NCBI RefSeq assembly: GCF_022750545.1
Contig: NZ_PUIC01000014.1
Coordinates: forward strand, 62,001-126,000
Length of the DNA: 64,000 bases
Direction of reading: 5' to 3'
Source of the DNA: Caulobacter sp. CCUG 60055
GTDB taxonomy: Bacteria; Pseudomonadota; Alphaproteobacteria; Caulobacterales; Caulobacteraceae
Part shown: piece after piece, positions 22,409-30,536 of the stretch
How the letters are laid out: the number at the start of each line of letters is the position of its first letter
Numbering within the stretch: position 1 is the first letter of the stretch
The notes under the pieces: generated by a model
What the model was told of the DNA's origin: nothing
Seen by the model: only the letters and a program-made list of their open reading frames with translations
Databases searched by the model: none
Made by a program: the position numbers and the translations under genes

Positions 22409-22801
22409 ATGAAATCCTTAAGCGTGCGCGCTCAACAAGTCCCGGAAAGCCTTTTCATGCAACGCGTCTTCGAAGCCCTCGCCTCCGTGGTTCGACGCAA
22501 GATCCTGGCCTATCTGGCCCATGCCGAACTGACGGCGGGCGAGATCGCCGCCCGCTTCGAAATCTCCAAGCCGGCGGTGTCGCAGCATCTGGGCGTGCTG
22601 GAGGCGGCCGGGCTGGTGCGCAGCGAAAAGCGCGGCCAGTACGTCTATTACAGCCTGACGCCGGACAACCTGATCAACACCCTCAACGACTTCGCCCAGG
22701 AGGTCTGCCCGGTCAGCAAGGTCCTCAAGGCCGAAAGCGCGACCATCGCCGCGGATCAGGTCGAACCGGATTCGAAACGGGGTTCCTCCAGCCGAACGTG
22801 A
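22409..22801 (+). CDS. ArsR/SmtB-family winged-helix transcriptional regulator
   Basis: A 130-residue repressor-type DNA-binding protein. The winged helix spans about residues 17-90: MQRVFEALASVVRRKILAYL, recognition helix ISKPAVSQHLGVLEAAGLV, and wing SEKRGQYVYYSL. It lacks the ELCVCDL metal site of ArsR/SmtB sensors, so it resembles the SdpR-like non-metal branch; two cysteines are not in a known metal motif. The start at 22409 has GGAGG upstream, though the later ATG at 22457 is possible. It is divergent from the desaturase-COQ7 gene and probably controls it and itself. Confidence 0.85.
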   Translation: MKSLSVRAQQVPESLFMQRVFEALASVVRRKILAYLAHAELTAGEIAARFEISKPAVSQHLGVLEAAGLVRSEKRGQYVYYSLTPDNLINTLNDFAQEVCPVSKVLKAESATIAADQVEPDSKRGSSSRT

Positions 22802-22813
22802 GCCAGAGACGTA

Positions 22814-22841
22814 ACGCCGCCCGGCCTTCGCCGGGCGGCGT
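22814..22841. terminator. Bidirectional hairpin between arsR-type gene and rtcB
   Basis: Perfect 11-bp arms ACGCCGCCCGG and CCGGGCGGCGT with loop CCTTCG, between convergent stop codons. No T-run on either side. Confidence 0.65.
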
Positions 22842-22847
22842 CCGCAT

Positions 22848-24065
22848 TCAGCCCTTCACGCACACCACCTGGCGCAGGGTGTGGACGATATCCACCAGGT
22901 CCGCCTGGGCGGCCATCACGGCGTCGATGTCCTTGTAGGCCATCGGCGTTTCGTCGATCACCTCGGCGTCCTTGCGGCATTCGACGCCCTCGGTGGCGCG
23001 GACGTGGTCCTCCACCGTGAAGCGCCGCTTGGCCTCGTTGCGGCTCATCGCCCGGCCGGCGCCGTGCGAGCAGGTGCAGAACGAGTCCGCGTTCCCCTTG
23101 CCGCGCACGATGAACGAGCGGGCGCCCATCGAGCCGGGGATGATGCCCAGTTCGCCCTCGCCGGCCCGCACCGCCCCCTTGCGGGTGACGAACACCGTCT
23201 TGCCGAAGTGATGCTCCCGCGCGACGTAGTTGTGGTGGCAGTTCACCGCGGTCTCCGTCGTCGCCAGGTCCGGGAACGCCTGACGCAGCACGCCCAGCAC
23301 CTGGTCCATCATCACCTCGCGGTTGGCGAGGGCGTAGGTCTGCGCCCAGTTCACCGCCTCGATGTAGTCGGTGAAGCCCTCGCTGCCCTGCGGCAGGTAG
23401 GCGAGGTCTTGGTCCGGCAGGTTGATGAACCAGCGCCGCATGTCGCGCTTGGCCAGTTCGACGAAGTAGGAGCCGAACCGGTTGCCCACCCCGCGCGAGC
23501 CGGAGTGCAGCATCACCCAAAGGCGGCCTTCTTCATCCAGGCAAAGCTCGATGAAGTGGTTGCCGGTCCCCAGGGTGCCCAGGTGGCCGAAGCCGCGCTG
23601 GTGCGCCGCCTTGGGGTGCTTGGCGATCACCGCTTCATAGCCCGGCTTCAGCACGGCCCACTTGTCGGCCGCCAGGGCCGGCGGCTCGGCCGCCCAGGCG
23701 CCCTTGTCGTTGCGCCCGCCGTTGTCGGTCCGGCCATGCGGCACCGCCGCCTCGATGGCGGACCGCAGCCCCGCCAGCGAATCCGGCAGATGCTCGGCCC
23801 GGATCGAGGTCCGCACCGCCATCATGCCGCAGCCGATGTCGACGCCGACCGCCGCCGGGATGATCGCCCCGACGGTCGGGATGACCGAGCCGACGGTGGC
23901 GCCCATGCCCCAGTGCACGTCGGGCATCACCGCCACGTGCTTGTGGATGAACGGCAGGCTGGCGACGTTGCGCAGCTGCTTCATGGCCGACTCTTCGATC
24001 GGCACGCCCCGGGTCCAGGCCTTGATCGGCGCGCCCGGGCTTTCGATGATTTCGAACCCGCCCAT
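22848..24065 (-). CDS. rtcB: RNA-splicing ligase RtcB
   Basis: A 405-residue GTP- and Mn2+-dependent RNA ligase that joins 2',3'-cyclic phosphate or 3'-phosphate ends to 5'-OH ends. Metal-site and active-site segments are present: VMPDVHWGMGATVG, VGVDIGCGMMAV (Asp and Cys ligands), TGNHFIEL, MLHSGSRGVG, and the guanylated His in CSHGAGRAMSRNEAKRRF. The start ATG at 24065 follows AAGGAGAACC; in-frame upstream codons run through two hairpins and look like leader RNA. No rtcA or RtcR (sigma-54 activator) is nearby, so control differs from the E. coli type. Confidence 0.95.
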   Translation of the reverse strand: MGGFEIIESPGAPIKAWTRGVPIEESAMKQLRNVASLPFIHKHVAVMPDVHWGMGATVGSVIPTVGAIIPAAVGVDIGCGMMAVRTSIRAEHLPDSLAGLRSAIEAAVPHGRTDNGGRNDKGAWAAEPPALAADKWAVLKPGYEAVIAKHPKAAHQRGFGHLGTLGTGNHFIELCLDEEGRLWVMLHSGSRGVGNRFGSYFVELAKRDMRRWFINLPDQDLAYLPQGSEGFTDYIEAVNWAQTYALANREVMMDQVLGVLRQAFPDLATTETAVNCHHNYVAREHHFGKTVFVTRKGAVRAGEGELGIIPGSMGARSFIVRGKGNADSFCTCSHGAGRAMSRNEAKRRFTVEDHVRATEGVECRKDAEVIDETPMAYKDIDAVMAAQADLVDIVHTLRQVVCVKG

Positions 24066-24079
24066 ACGGGTTCTCCTTT

Positions 24080-24160
24080 CCTTGCCGCCCCTCCTGGCGT
24101 CGCGGTCGGCAAGGTCTTCGCACAAATGAAGAACCCCTCCGGCCGGGCCAGGAGGGGTTC
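24080..24160 (-). promoter_or_regulatory. Structured 5' leader of rtcB (two hairpins)
   Basis: Read along the minus strand, a perfect 10-bp hairpin (arms GAACCCCTCC/GGAGGGGTTC, 24131-24160) is followed by a second (CCTTGCCG/CGGCAAGG, 24080-24114) ending just before the rtcB ribosome site. The CCTCC and GGAGG arms could mask ribosome-binding sequences. It may be an attenuator or a structured target of RNA processing; no known riboswitch was recognised. Confidence 0.5.
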
Positions 24161-24186
24161 CTTCGTACATCCCAAGTCCTAGGACT

Positions 24187-24282
24187 TCAGGCCGTTCCCC
24201 CTCCCATGCGCGCGCGCTCACCGACGACCGGGCGGCCGAAGGTGTTGAACGCGGGCATATTGGGCTGGGCTTTGTGCGCCAT
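24187..24282 (-). CDS. Possible 31-residue small protein upstream of rtcB
   Basis: A short frame with ATG at 24282 preceded by AAGGATGAGGACC, a good ribosome site. The product begins MAHKAQPNMPAFNTFGRP and ends in Gly-Gly-Gly-Thr-Ala; it is basic, with no membrane segment. Its stop overlaps a perfect 14-bp palindrome (AAGTCCTAGGACTT, 24174-24187), after which the rtcB leader begins. It could be a leader peptide or an independent small protein; no family recognised. Confidence 0.35.
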   Translation of the reverse strand: MAHKAQPNMPAFNTFGRPVVGERARMGGGTA

Positions 24283-24397
24283 GGTCCTCATCCTTGGGAG
24301 CGTCGCGGATAACACGGGTCGCCGCGCGAGCGCCATCCCGCCACGCGGAAAAGTCGCAAGCGCCGACCCAGAAGCCACGGAGAGTGGCGAAAAAGCC

Positions 24398-25009
24398 TCA
24401 GTAGCCGACCGTGAACCGCCGGCGGCGGCGCTGGGGCGTCTCCAGTTCGTCGACCAGGGCGACGGCGTAGTCCTCGAACGAGATCGAGCTCTTGCCGTCC
24501 GCCGCGGTCAGCAGCTGGTCGTCGCCGAGGCGGAAGACGCCGGTGCGCTCGCCGGGAACGAACAGGGCCGAGGGCGACAGGAAGGTCCAGTCGAGATCCG
24601 GCTCGGCGCGCAGGGCTTCCAGGAAAGCCGCCCCGCCCAGGGCCTCCGGCTTCCATTCGGCGTGGAAGAACGGCTGGTCGACCAGCCGCTGGCCGGGCGC
24701 GACCTCCAGGCTGCCGGCGCCGCCGACCACCAGATAGCGAGGAACGCCGGCGTCCTTGACCGCGCCGATCAGCACCGCCGGATCGCTCTGCAGGAACTTC
24801 ACGGCGCTGACCGCCGCGTCGACGCCCTCGAGCGCCCGCGCCAGGGCGGCGCGGTCGCCGGCGTCGGCGCGGACGACGTCGAGGTCGGGCCGGGCGGCGA
24901 GCGCGCCGTCGCGCCGCACCACGGCGCGCACGCGATGGCCGCGCCGCAACAGTTCCTCGACGATGCGCGAGCCGACGTTTCCGGTCGCGCCGATCACGGC
25001 GACGTACAT
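24398..25009 (-). CDS. NAD(P)H-binding oxidoreductase (NmrA/YwnB-like)
   Basis: A 203-residue Rossmann-fold protein of the atypical short-chain dehydrogenase group. The dinucleotide motif is VIGATGNVGSRIVEEL at the N-terminus, then DAAVSAV, YLVVGGAGSLEV and the family's closing SISFEDYAVALVDELE. The Tyr-x3-Lys catalytic pair of classical SDRs is absent, as expected for NmrA/YwnB relatives. It is divergent from an HxlR-type regulator about 150 bp away, an arrangement common for redox-responsive oxidoreductase/HxlR pairs, so that regulator may control it. Substrate unknown. Confidence 0.88.
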   Translation of the reverse strand: MYVAVIGATGNVGSRIVEELLRRGHRVRAVVRRDGALAARPDLDVVRADAGDRAALARALEGVDAAVSAVKFLQSDPAVLIGAVKDAGVPRYLVVGGAGSLEVAPGQRLVDQPFFHAEWKPEALGGAAFLEALRAEPDLDWTFLSPSALFVPGERTGVFRLGDDQLLTAADGKSSISFEDYAVALVDELETPQRRRRRFTVGY

Positions 25010-25162
25010 GGCGGGGTCCTTTCCCGTTGGTCTCGGTTTGAGAGCCGGTATAGATCAGGAACCGATGTGAAGCCTCGGCGGCCTCGCCGCAAGACGGGTT
25101 TTCGGCGTCACCAGGTGACGCCGGGGTAACCGGCCGCCGTCCGATCGCGCCGAAGGACCGTC

Positions 25163-25531
25163 ATGCCGACCACTCGCCCGCCCGCCCCGTCCCCCTGCCC
25201 GATCCGCGACGTACTGGACCGCATCGGCGACCAGTGGAGCTTCCTGATCCTGCAGAACCTCGACGGCGGCGCGCTGCGGTTCACCCAGCTCAAGCGGGCC
25301 GTCGGCGACATCTCGCAGCGCATGCTGGCCCAGACCCTGCGGCGGCTGGAGCAGGACGGCCTGGTCTCGCGCACGGTGTTCCCCACCGCCCCGCCGCGGG
25401 TCGACTACGCCCTGCCCCCGCTCGGCCGCTCGCTGATGCAGCCGCTGGGGGCGCTGGTCGCCTGGGCCGAGGCCAGCCAGGCGCAGGTGCGCGCCGCGCG
25501 GGCGGCCTATCAGCGGCCCGAGGCGGCCTGA
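25163..25531 (+). CDS. HxlR-family winged-helix regulator
   Basis: A 122-residue MarR-like regulator of the HxlR family. The signature [19 protein letters not shown] is at residues 12-30; the conserved Cys12 is the residue that senses electrophiles or oxidants in characterised relatives (HypR, YodB). The helix-turn-helix includes [30 protein letters not shown] and the wing follows. It lies opposite the NAD(P)-binding oxidoreductase, probably its target (inference). Confidence 0.9.
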   Translation: MPTTRPPAPSPCPIRDVLDRIGDQWSFLILQNLDGGALRFTQLKRAVGDISQRMLAQTLRRLEQDGLVSRTVFPTAPPRVDYALPPLGRSLMQPLGALVAWAEASQAQVRAARAAYQRPEAA

Positions 25532-25640
25532 AGCCGCCTCGTCCCGTTTCGGGAAACCCTTCTGAAAGAACCATGATCTACCGAAGGCAGGCGGACGAGT
25601 CGCATCGCCCGCGCCGACGCGCCTTCGAGGGACCCTTGCG

Positions 25641-26045
25641 ATGCAGCCTGACGTCCAGGCTTTCCTTCACGCCGAGACCGGCGTGACCACCTGGGTGGTC
25701 GCCGACCCGGCCACCGGCCTGTGCGCCATCATCGACCCGGTGCTCGACGCCGGCGGGGCCACGGCCTCGGCCGACGCCCTGATCGCCGCCATCCGCGAGC
25801 GCGACTTCGGGCCGACCTGGATCCTGGAGACCCGCGCCGACGGCCCCTCGGCCGCCGCCCACGTCAAGTACGAGACCGGCGCCTCGGTGGCCGGCGCGGC
25901 CGGACCGGGCCGCGAACCGGATTCGACGCTGTCCGGCGGCGAGACCCTGCCGCTGGGCGCCCTGGCCATCGCCGTGGTCAACGTGCCGGGCCGCGGCCTG
26001 GCCTACGCCATCGGCGAGCGGACCTTCGCGCCGCCCGAGGCCTGA
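25641..26045 (+). CDS. Truncated MBL-fold (ETHE1-like) protein lacking the metal motif
   Basis: A 134-residue protein that matches the N-terminal half of ETHE1/persulfide-dioxygenase-like metallo-beta-lactamase-fold proteins: TTWVVADPATGLCAIIDPVLD, ASADALIAAIRERDFGPTWILET and then SAAAHVKYETGAS. At the place where the family has THAHADHLSAA, this protein reads TRADGPSAAA, so the metal ligands His-x-His-x-Asp-His are lost. It also stops at about half the usual length (roughly 280). The start ATG follows GAGGGACCC. It is either a decaying gene or a non-enzymatic domain; the clean reading frame and normal codon use favour a kept, repurposed fold. Confidence 0.6.
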   Translation: MQPDVQAFLHAETGVTTWVVADPATGLCAIIDPVLDAGGATASADALIAAIRERDFGPTWILETRADGPSAAAHVKYETGASVAGAAGPGREPDSTLSGGETLPLGALAIAVVNVPGRGLAYAIGERTFAPPEA

Positions 26046-26057
26046 GCCGTCGCCGCC

Positions 26058-27857
26058 TCAGCGCCCGCCGGCCATGCGGTCGCGCGCGCGGCGGACGCGG
26101 CCGCCCAGGGCGTCGGGACGGTTGAAGTCCTTGCGGAACTCGTCGCGCTTCTCGTGGATCGAGGCGATCACCAGCCCCATCGGGATGCCGATGTCGACCA
26201 GCACCGCCTCGGAAAGCTGCAGCGAGGCCTCGATGGTCTCGGGCACGGCGTCGGTGGCCCCAAGTTCGTACAACGCCTTGGCGTGACGGGCGTCACGCGC
26301 GCGGGCGACGATGGTCAGGTCCGGCCGCTCGGCCCGCGCCGTGGCCACCACCGCCTCGACGCCCTCGGGCGAATCCATGGTCACCACCAGGGCCGGCGCG
26401 TCGCCCAGGCCGCAGCGGCGCAGGAACTCGGTCCGCGAGGCGTCGCCGTAGAAGATGACGGTCCCGGCCCGGCGCCCCTGGTCCACCAGCCTGGGGTCGC
26501 GCTCGGCCGCCACCCACGGGATGTCGTGCCGCGACAGCATCTCGCCGACCAGGCGGCCGACGCGGCCATAGCCGACCACCAGCACCTTGGGCCGCTCCCC
26601 CTCGATCGCGGACGCCCTCGGGTCGGTCGCCGGCGCCGGCGCGGCCTCGGGCGGCCCGGCCTTCTTCGACAGCCGCTTGCCGGCGGCCGCCAGGATCGGG
26701 ATGGCGAACATGGTCAGGGTGGCCGAGACCAGCAGCGGCTCGCCCAGGCGGCGGGGCACCACGCCCTCGCCCATGGCCGCGTCGAGGATGACGAAGGCGA
26801 ACTCGCCGCCGGCGGCCAGCACCAGGGCCGTCTCCAGGGCGCGGCCGCTCTTCATGCCGAACAGGCGGCCAAGGCCGAACACCACCACGGCCTTCAGCGC
26901 CAGCAGACCGACCGCCGTCCCCAGCACCAGCACCGGGTGGCGGGCCAGGATCGACAGGTCGAGCCCGATGCCCACCGACAGGAACAGCAGGCCGAGCAGC
27001 AGCCCCTTGAACGGCTCGATGGTCACTTCCACCTCGTGCCGGTACTCGGTCTCGGCCAGCAGCAGGCCGGCGACGAAGGCGCCCAGCGCCATCGACAGGC
27101 CGATGACCGCGCTGACCAGGCCGGCGCCGATGACCACCAGCAGGCAGGCGGCCAGGAACAGCTCCTCGCTCTTGGCCCGCGCCACCGACTTCAGCATCGG
27201 CCGCAGGACCAGCCGGCCCAGCACGACGATGGCCAAAAGGCCAAGGGCGGCGGGCGCGAAGGTCAGCAGCAGCTTGGGGTCGAACCCCTCGCCCTGACGG
27301 CCCAGCACCGCCACGGTGATCAGGATCGGGGCGACGGCGAGGTCCTGGAACAGCAGCACCGAGAAGGCGGCCCGGCCGGCCTCGGAATGCAGCCGCTTCT
27401 GTTCGGCCAGCACCGGCATGACGATGGCGGTCGACGACAGGGACAGGGCCGCGCCCACCGCCAGGGCCGCCGCCAGCGGCTGGCCCAGCAGGCCGGCGGC
27501 CACGGCGATCACCGCCGCGCACAGGCTGACCTGCAGCGCGCCCAGGCCGAACACCATCCGGCGCATCAGGCGCAGCCGCTCCCATGACAGCTCCAGCCCG
27601 ATCATGAACAGCAGGAAGACCACGCCGAACTCGGCGATCTGGCCGATCTCGGCCGGGTTGTCGACGGTGAAGGCGCCCAGCCAGGGCGCGACGCCGGTGA
27701 AGCTGCCCAGGCCGTAGGGTCCCAGCGCCACGCCGGCGCCCAGGAAACCGAGAATGGGATTGACCTTCAGCCGCTGGAACAGCGGCACCACCACGCCGGC
27801 GGTGGCGAGGAACAGCACGAGGTCCTTGTAGTCGCCTGCGCCGACGCCGTGCTCCAT
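26058..27857 (-). CDS. Kef-type K+/H+ antiporter with RCK domain
   Basis: A 599-residue inner-membrane protein of the CPA2 family. The first about 385 residues hold 11-13 membrane helices (NPILGFLGAGVALGPYGLG, AEFGVVFLLFMIGLELS, SLSSTAIVMPVLAE and the ion-site region SVLLFQDLAVAPIL). Residues about 425-545 are the cytoplasmic RCK/TrkA-N regulatory domain (KVLVVGYGRVGRLVGEML, then GDASRTEFLRRCG). It resembles KefB/KefC; glutathione gating is possible but no KefF/KefG ancillary subunit is adjacent. Convergent with the MBL remnant (12 bp) and downstream of a small XRE regulator. Confidence 0.92.
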   Translation of the reverse strand: MEHGVGAGDYKDLVLFLATAGVVVPLFQRLKVNPILGFLGAGVALGPYGLGSFTGVAPWLGAFTVDNPAEIGQIAEFGVVFLLFMIGLELSWERLRLMRRMVFGLGALQVSLCAAVIAVAAGLLGQPLAAALAVGAALSLSSTAIVMPVLAEQKRLHSEAGRAAFSVLLFQDLAVAPILITVAVLGRQGEGFDPKLLLTFAPAALGLLAIVVLGRLVLRPMLKSVARAKSEELFLAACLLVVIGAGLVSAVIGLSMALGAFVAGLLLAETEYRHEVEVTIEPFKGLLLGLLFLSVGIGLDLSILARHPVLVLGTAVGLLALKAVVVFGLGRLFGMKSGRALETALVLAAGGEFAFVILDAAMGEGVVPRRLGEPLLVSATLTMFAIPILAAAGKRLSKKAGPPEAAPAPATDPRASAIEGERPKVLVVGYGRVGRLVGEMLSRHDIPWVAAERDPRLVDQGRRAGTVIFYGDASRTEFLRRCGLGDAPALVVTMDSPEGVEAVVATARAERPDLTIVARARDARHAKALYELGATDAVPETIEASLQLSEAVLVDIGIPMGLVIASIHEKRDEFRKDFNRPDALGGRVRRARDRMAGGR

Positions 27858-27905
27858 CGATCCCCTCTTCCTCCGCCGCTCGCCCCGGGGCCCTTGCGTC
27901 GCGGC

Positions 27906-28160
27906 TCAGTCCGCTCCCGCCGGCTGGCGCAACCGCACGCCCGCGCCACTATCCCGGTCGGCGGCGATCAGTTCGACCCCCGCCCCCTCCAGCGCCTCGA
28001 CCAGCAGGCGCTCGGTGGCGCGATGCAGGTCGTGGCGTTCCGTCTCGAAGTCGCGCACGGTGCTGCGCGAGACGCTGGCGCGGTCCGCCAGAGCCTCCTG
28101 CGTCCAGGCCAGCAGGCCGCGCGCCGCCCGGCATTGCGCCGGTGACAAGATCTTGATCAT
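27906..28160 (-). CDS. Small XRE-family helix-turn-helix regulator
   Basis: An 84-residue protein with a Cro/C1-type helix-turn-helix at about residues 6-60 (LSPAQCRAARGLLAWTQEALADRASVSRSTVRDFE). The tail is short with no ligand domain. The ATG at 28160 fits the family N-terminus; an earlier ATG at 28193 is also in frame. It lies between two Kef-type antiporter genes, on the same strand as one and divergent from the other, so it may control both. Confidence 0.8.
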   Translation of the reverse strand: MIKILSPAQCRAARGLLAWTQEALADRASVSRSTVRDFETERHDLHRATERLLVEALEGAGVELIAADRDSGAGVRLRQPAGAD

Positions 28161-28285
28161 GCCGGGATGGCCTTTTTGATCAATATCACCCATATTGGTT
28201 GAAGTATCGACCGAAATGCGCCGAGGTCAAGCGAACCCCGCCCCATCCAACCCATTATTCCTGGAAAGGCTCCCAGAAGGCCGGC

Positions 28286-29950
28286 ATGCCCCACGAAACC
28301 CCGCTGATCGCCACCATCGTCGCCGGCCTGTGCCTGGCATTCGTCTTCGGGGCCGTGGCCAACCGGTTCAAGGCCCCGCCCTTGGTCGGCTATCTGCTGG
28401 CGGGCATCCTGGTCGGGCCGTTCACGCCGGGCTACGTCGCCGACCAGAAGCTGGCGCCCGAGCTGGCCGAGATCGGCGTCATCCTGCTGATGTTCGGGGT
28501 CGGCCTGCACTTCTCGCTCAAGGACCTGTTGTCGGTGCGCAAGATCGCCGTGCCGGGGGCGGTGGTGCAGATGGCGGCGGCCACGGTGATGGGCATGGGT
28601 CTGGGCTGGCTGCTGGGCTGGCCGCCCGGCGCGGGGCTGGTGTTCGGCCTGGCCCTGTCGGTGGCCTCCACCGTGGTGCTGCTCAAGGCCCTGCAGGAGC
28701 GACGGCTGGTCGAGACCCAGCAGGGCAAGATCGCCGTCGGCTGGCTGATCGTCGAGGACCTGGCCATGGTGCTGGCCCTGGTGCTGCTGCCGGCGCTTTC
28801 GGGCCTTCTCGGCGGCAAGGGGCCGAACGGCGAGGCCGCCGCCGGCATGAGCGGCGGCCAGATCGCCGCCGCCCTGGGCCTGACCCTCGGCAAGGTCGCC
28901 GCCTTCGTCGCCCTGATGCTGGTGGTCGGCCGGCGGGTGATCCCCTGGGTGCTGCACCGCATCGCCCACACCGGCTCGCGCGAGCTGTTCCGCCTGGCGG
29001 TGCTGGCCATCGCCCTGGGCGTGGCCTTCGGCTCGGCGTCGCTGTTCGGCGTCTCCTTCGCCCTGGGCGCCTTCTTCGCCGGCATGATGCTGGGCGAGTC
29101 CGAGCTCAGCCATCAGGCGGCCCAGGACACCCTGCCGCTGCGCGACGCCTTCGCCGTGCTGTTCTTCGTCTCCATCGGCATGCTGTTCGACCCGACCATC
29201 CTGGTCCGCGCGCCGCTGGCGGTGCTGGGGACGGTGCTGATCATCACCCTGGGCAAGTCGCTGGCGGCCATGGCCATCGTGCTGGCCTTCCGACGGCCGA
29301 CCTCGGTGGCCCTGACCATCTCGGCCAGCCTGGCCCAGATCGGCGAGTTCTCGTTCATCCTGGCCAGCCTCGGCGTGGCGCTGGGCCTGCTGCCGACCGA
29401 GGGCCGCGACCTGATCCTGGCTGGGGCGATCCTGTCGATCCTGCTCAACCCGCTGATGTTCGCCGCCCTGGGGCGGGTGCATAGCCGGGTGCAGGCCAAG
29501 CGGGGCGTCGCCGAGCCCAAGGCGGAGGCCGCCCACGTGGTGCTGGTCGGCTTCGGCCGCGTCGGCCGGCTGGTCGGCGAGGCCCTGCACGGCCGCCGGC
29601 CGCTGACGGTGGTGGAAGAGCGGGACGGCGAGGCCGAGGCGCTGCGCGAGCAGGGCTACGACGCCGTGGCGGGCAACGCCGCCCAGCCCGAGACCCTGGC
29701 CCTGGCCCGGCTGGACCGCGCCGACCGGCTGCTGGTGGCCATCCCCAACGCCTTCGAGGCCGGGCAGATCATCGAGCAGGCGCGCGCCGCCAATCCCGGG
29801 CTCGACATCGTCGCCCGCGCCCACAGCGACGCCGAGGTCGAGCACCTCACCGCCATGGGCGCGAACTGCATCATCATGGGCGAGCGCGAGATCGCCAACG
29901 GCATGATCCGCCGGGCGCTGGAAGGCCCCAAGGGCGCCGCCGGCCACTAG
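28286..29950 (+). CDS. YbaL-type cation:proton antiporter with RCK domain
   Basis: A 554-residue inner-membrane CPA2 antiporter. The membrane half (residues about 1-395) includes PPLVGYLLAGILVGPFTPG, EIGVILLMFGVGLHFS, ALSVASTVVLLKAL and the ion-site region GWLIVEDLAMVLAL, which match YbaL (RosB) more than KefC. The C-terminal RCK_N domain (about 415-540: VVLVGFGRVGRLVGEAL, then GNAAQPETL) would bind a nucleotide. The ATG at 28286 is chosen because the membrane domain begins there. Divergent from the XRE regulator. Confidence 0.9.
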   Translation: MPHETPLIATIVAGLCLAFVFGAVANRFKAPPLVGYLLAGILVGPFTPGYVADQKLAPELAEIGVILLMFGVGLHFSLKDLLSVRKIAVPGAVVQMAAATVMGMGLGWLLGWPPGAGLVFGLALSVASTVVLLKALQERRLVETQQGKIAVGWLIVEDLAMVLALVLLPALSGLLGGKGPNGEAAAGMSGGQIAAALGLTLGKVAAFVALMLVVGRRVIPWVLHRIAHTGSRELFRLAVLAIALGVAFGSASLFGVSFALGAFFAGMMLGESELSHQAAQDTLPLRDAFAVLFFVSIGMLFDPTILVRAPLAVLGTVLIITLGKSLAAMAIVLAFRRPTSVALTISASLAQIGEFSFILASLGVALGLLPTEGRDLILAGAILSILLNPLMFAALGRVHSRVQAKRGVAEPKAEAAHVVLVGFGRVGRLVGEALHGRRPLTVVEERDGEAEALREQGYDAVAGNAAQPETLALARLDRADRLLVAIPNAFEAGQIIEQARAANPGLDIVARAHSDAEVEHLTAMGANCIIMGEREIANGMIRRALEGPKGAAGH

Positions 29951-30014
29951 CCGGCGGGCCCTGGACGTAACGTCCACTTGCGCTCGGCCCCTTTCGACGC
30001 CTATTGACGCGCCC

Positions 30015-30437
30015 ATGACCGCGGGGGCGACAGCGACGAGACGACGGGGACGGGCCTGGCCCGCCTGGCTGGCCGTCGTCGCCCTGCTGGTCCAGGCGCT
30101 GATTCCCGCCGCGGCCATGGCCCACGCCCGGGCCGGCGATCCGTTTCAGATCACCCTGTGCACCCGCGAGGGACTGAAGGTGGTCACGGTCGACGCCGGC
30201 GCCGGCAAGTCCGCCGCCGCGTCGCCGATCTCCAAGCCGAAGGGCTTCGCCGGCCTGCCGTGCCTGGAATGCGTCATGGCCTGCTGTGCGGCCGTGGAGA
30301 CGACGGCGCCCGACGCCGCGGCCCCGGTGCGCTACGCCGCGCCGGCCTTCGTGCTGACGCCCTTCGCCCTGGTCGGAACCCCCGGGGCCCGCGCCCCGCC
30401 ACGCCCGCCTTCGCAAGGCCCCCCGACCCTCGTCTGA
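30015..30437 (+). CDS. DUF2946-like secreted protein, first gene of a copper cluster
   Basis: A 140-residue protein with an N-terminal signal/anchor (WPAWLAVVALLVQALIPAAAMAH) and a Cys-rich centre, LCTREG followed by LPCLECVMACCAAV. The CxxC plus CC pattern and the Pro-rich tail match DUF2946, a family often located beside copper-linked receptors. The Cys cluster may bind Cu(I) (inference). It is about 100 bp before a TonB receptor and probably begins the operon that continues through the SCO gene. Confidence 0.7.
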   Translation: MTAGATATRRRGRAWPAWLAVVALLVQALIPAAAMAHARAGDPFQITLCTREGLKVVTVDAGAGKSAAASPISKPKGFAGLPCLECVMACCAAVETTAPDAAAPVRYAAPAFVLTPFALVGTPGARAPPRPPSQGPPTLV

Positions 30438-30536
30438 CCGCATCCGCCGCGCGGCGGGGCGCCCTTACGCGCCCGCCGCGCGAACCCATGCCCAAGGCCG
30501 GCGCCGCGCGCCGGCCCGTCGAACGAGTGCAACGTC

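Noticed and set aside
22409-22801. ArsR-type regulator considered as a metal sensor
   Set aside because: The ELCVCDL-type metal motif and other metal-binding positions are absent.
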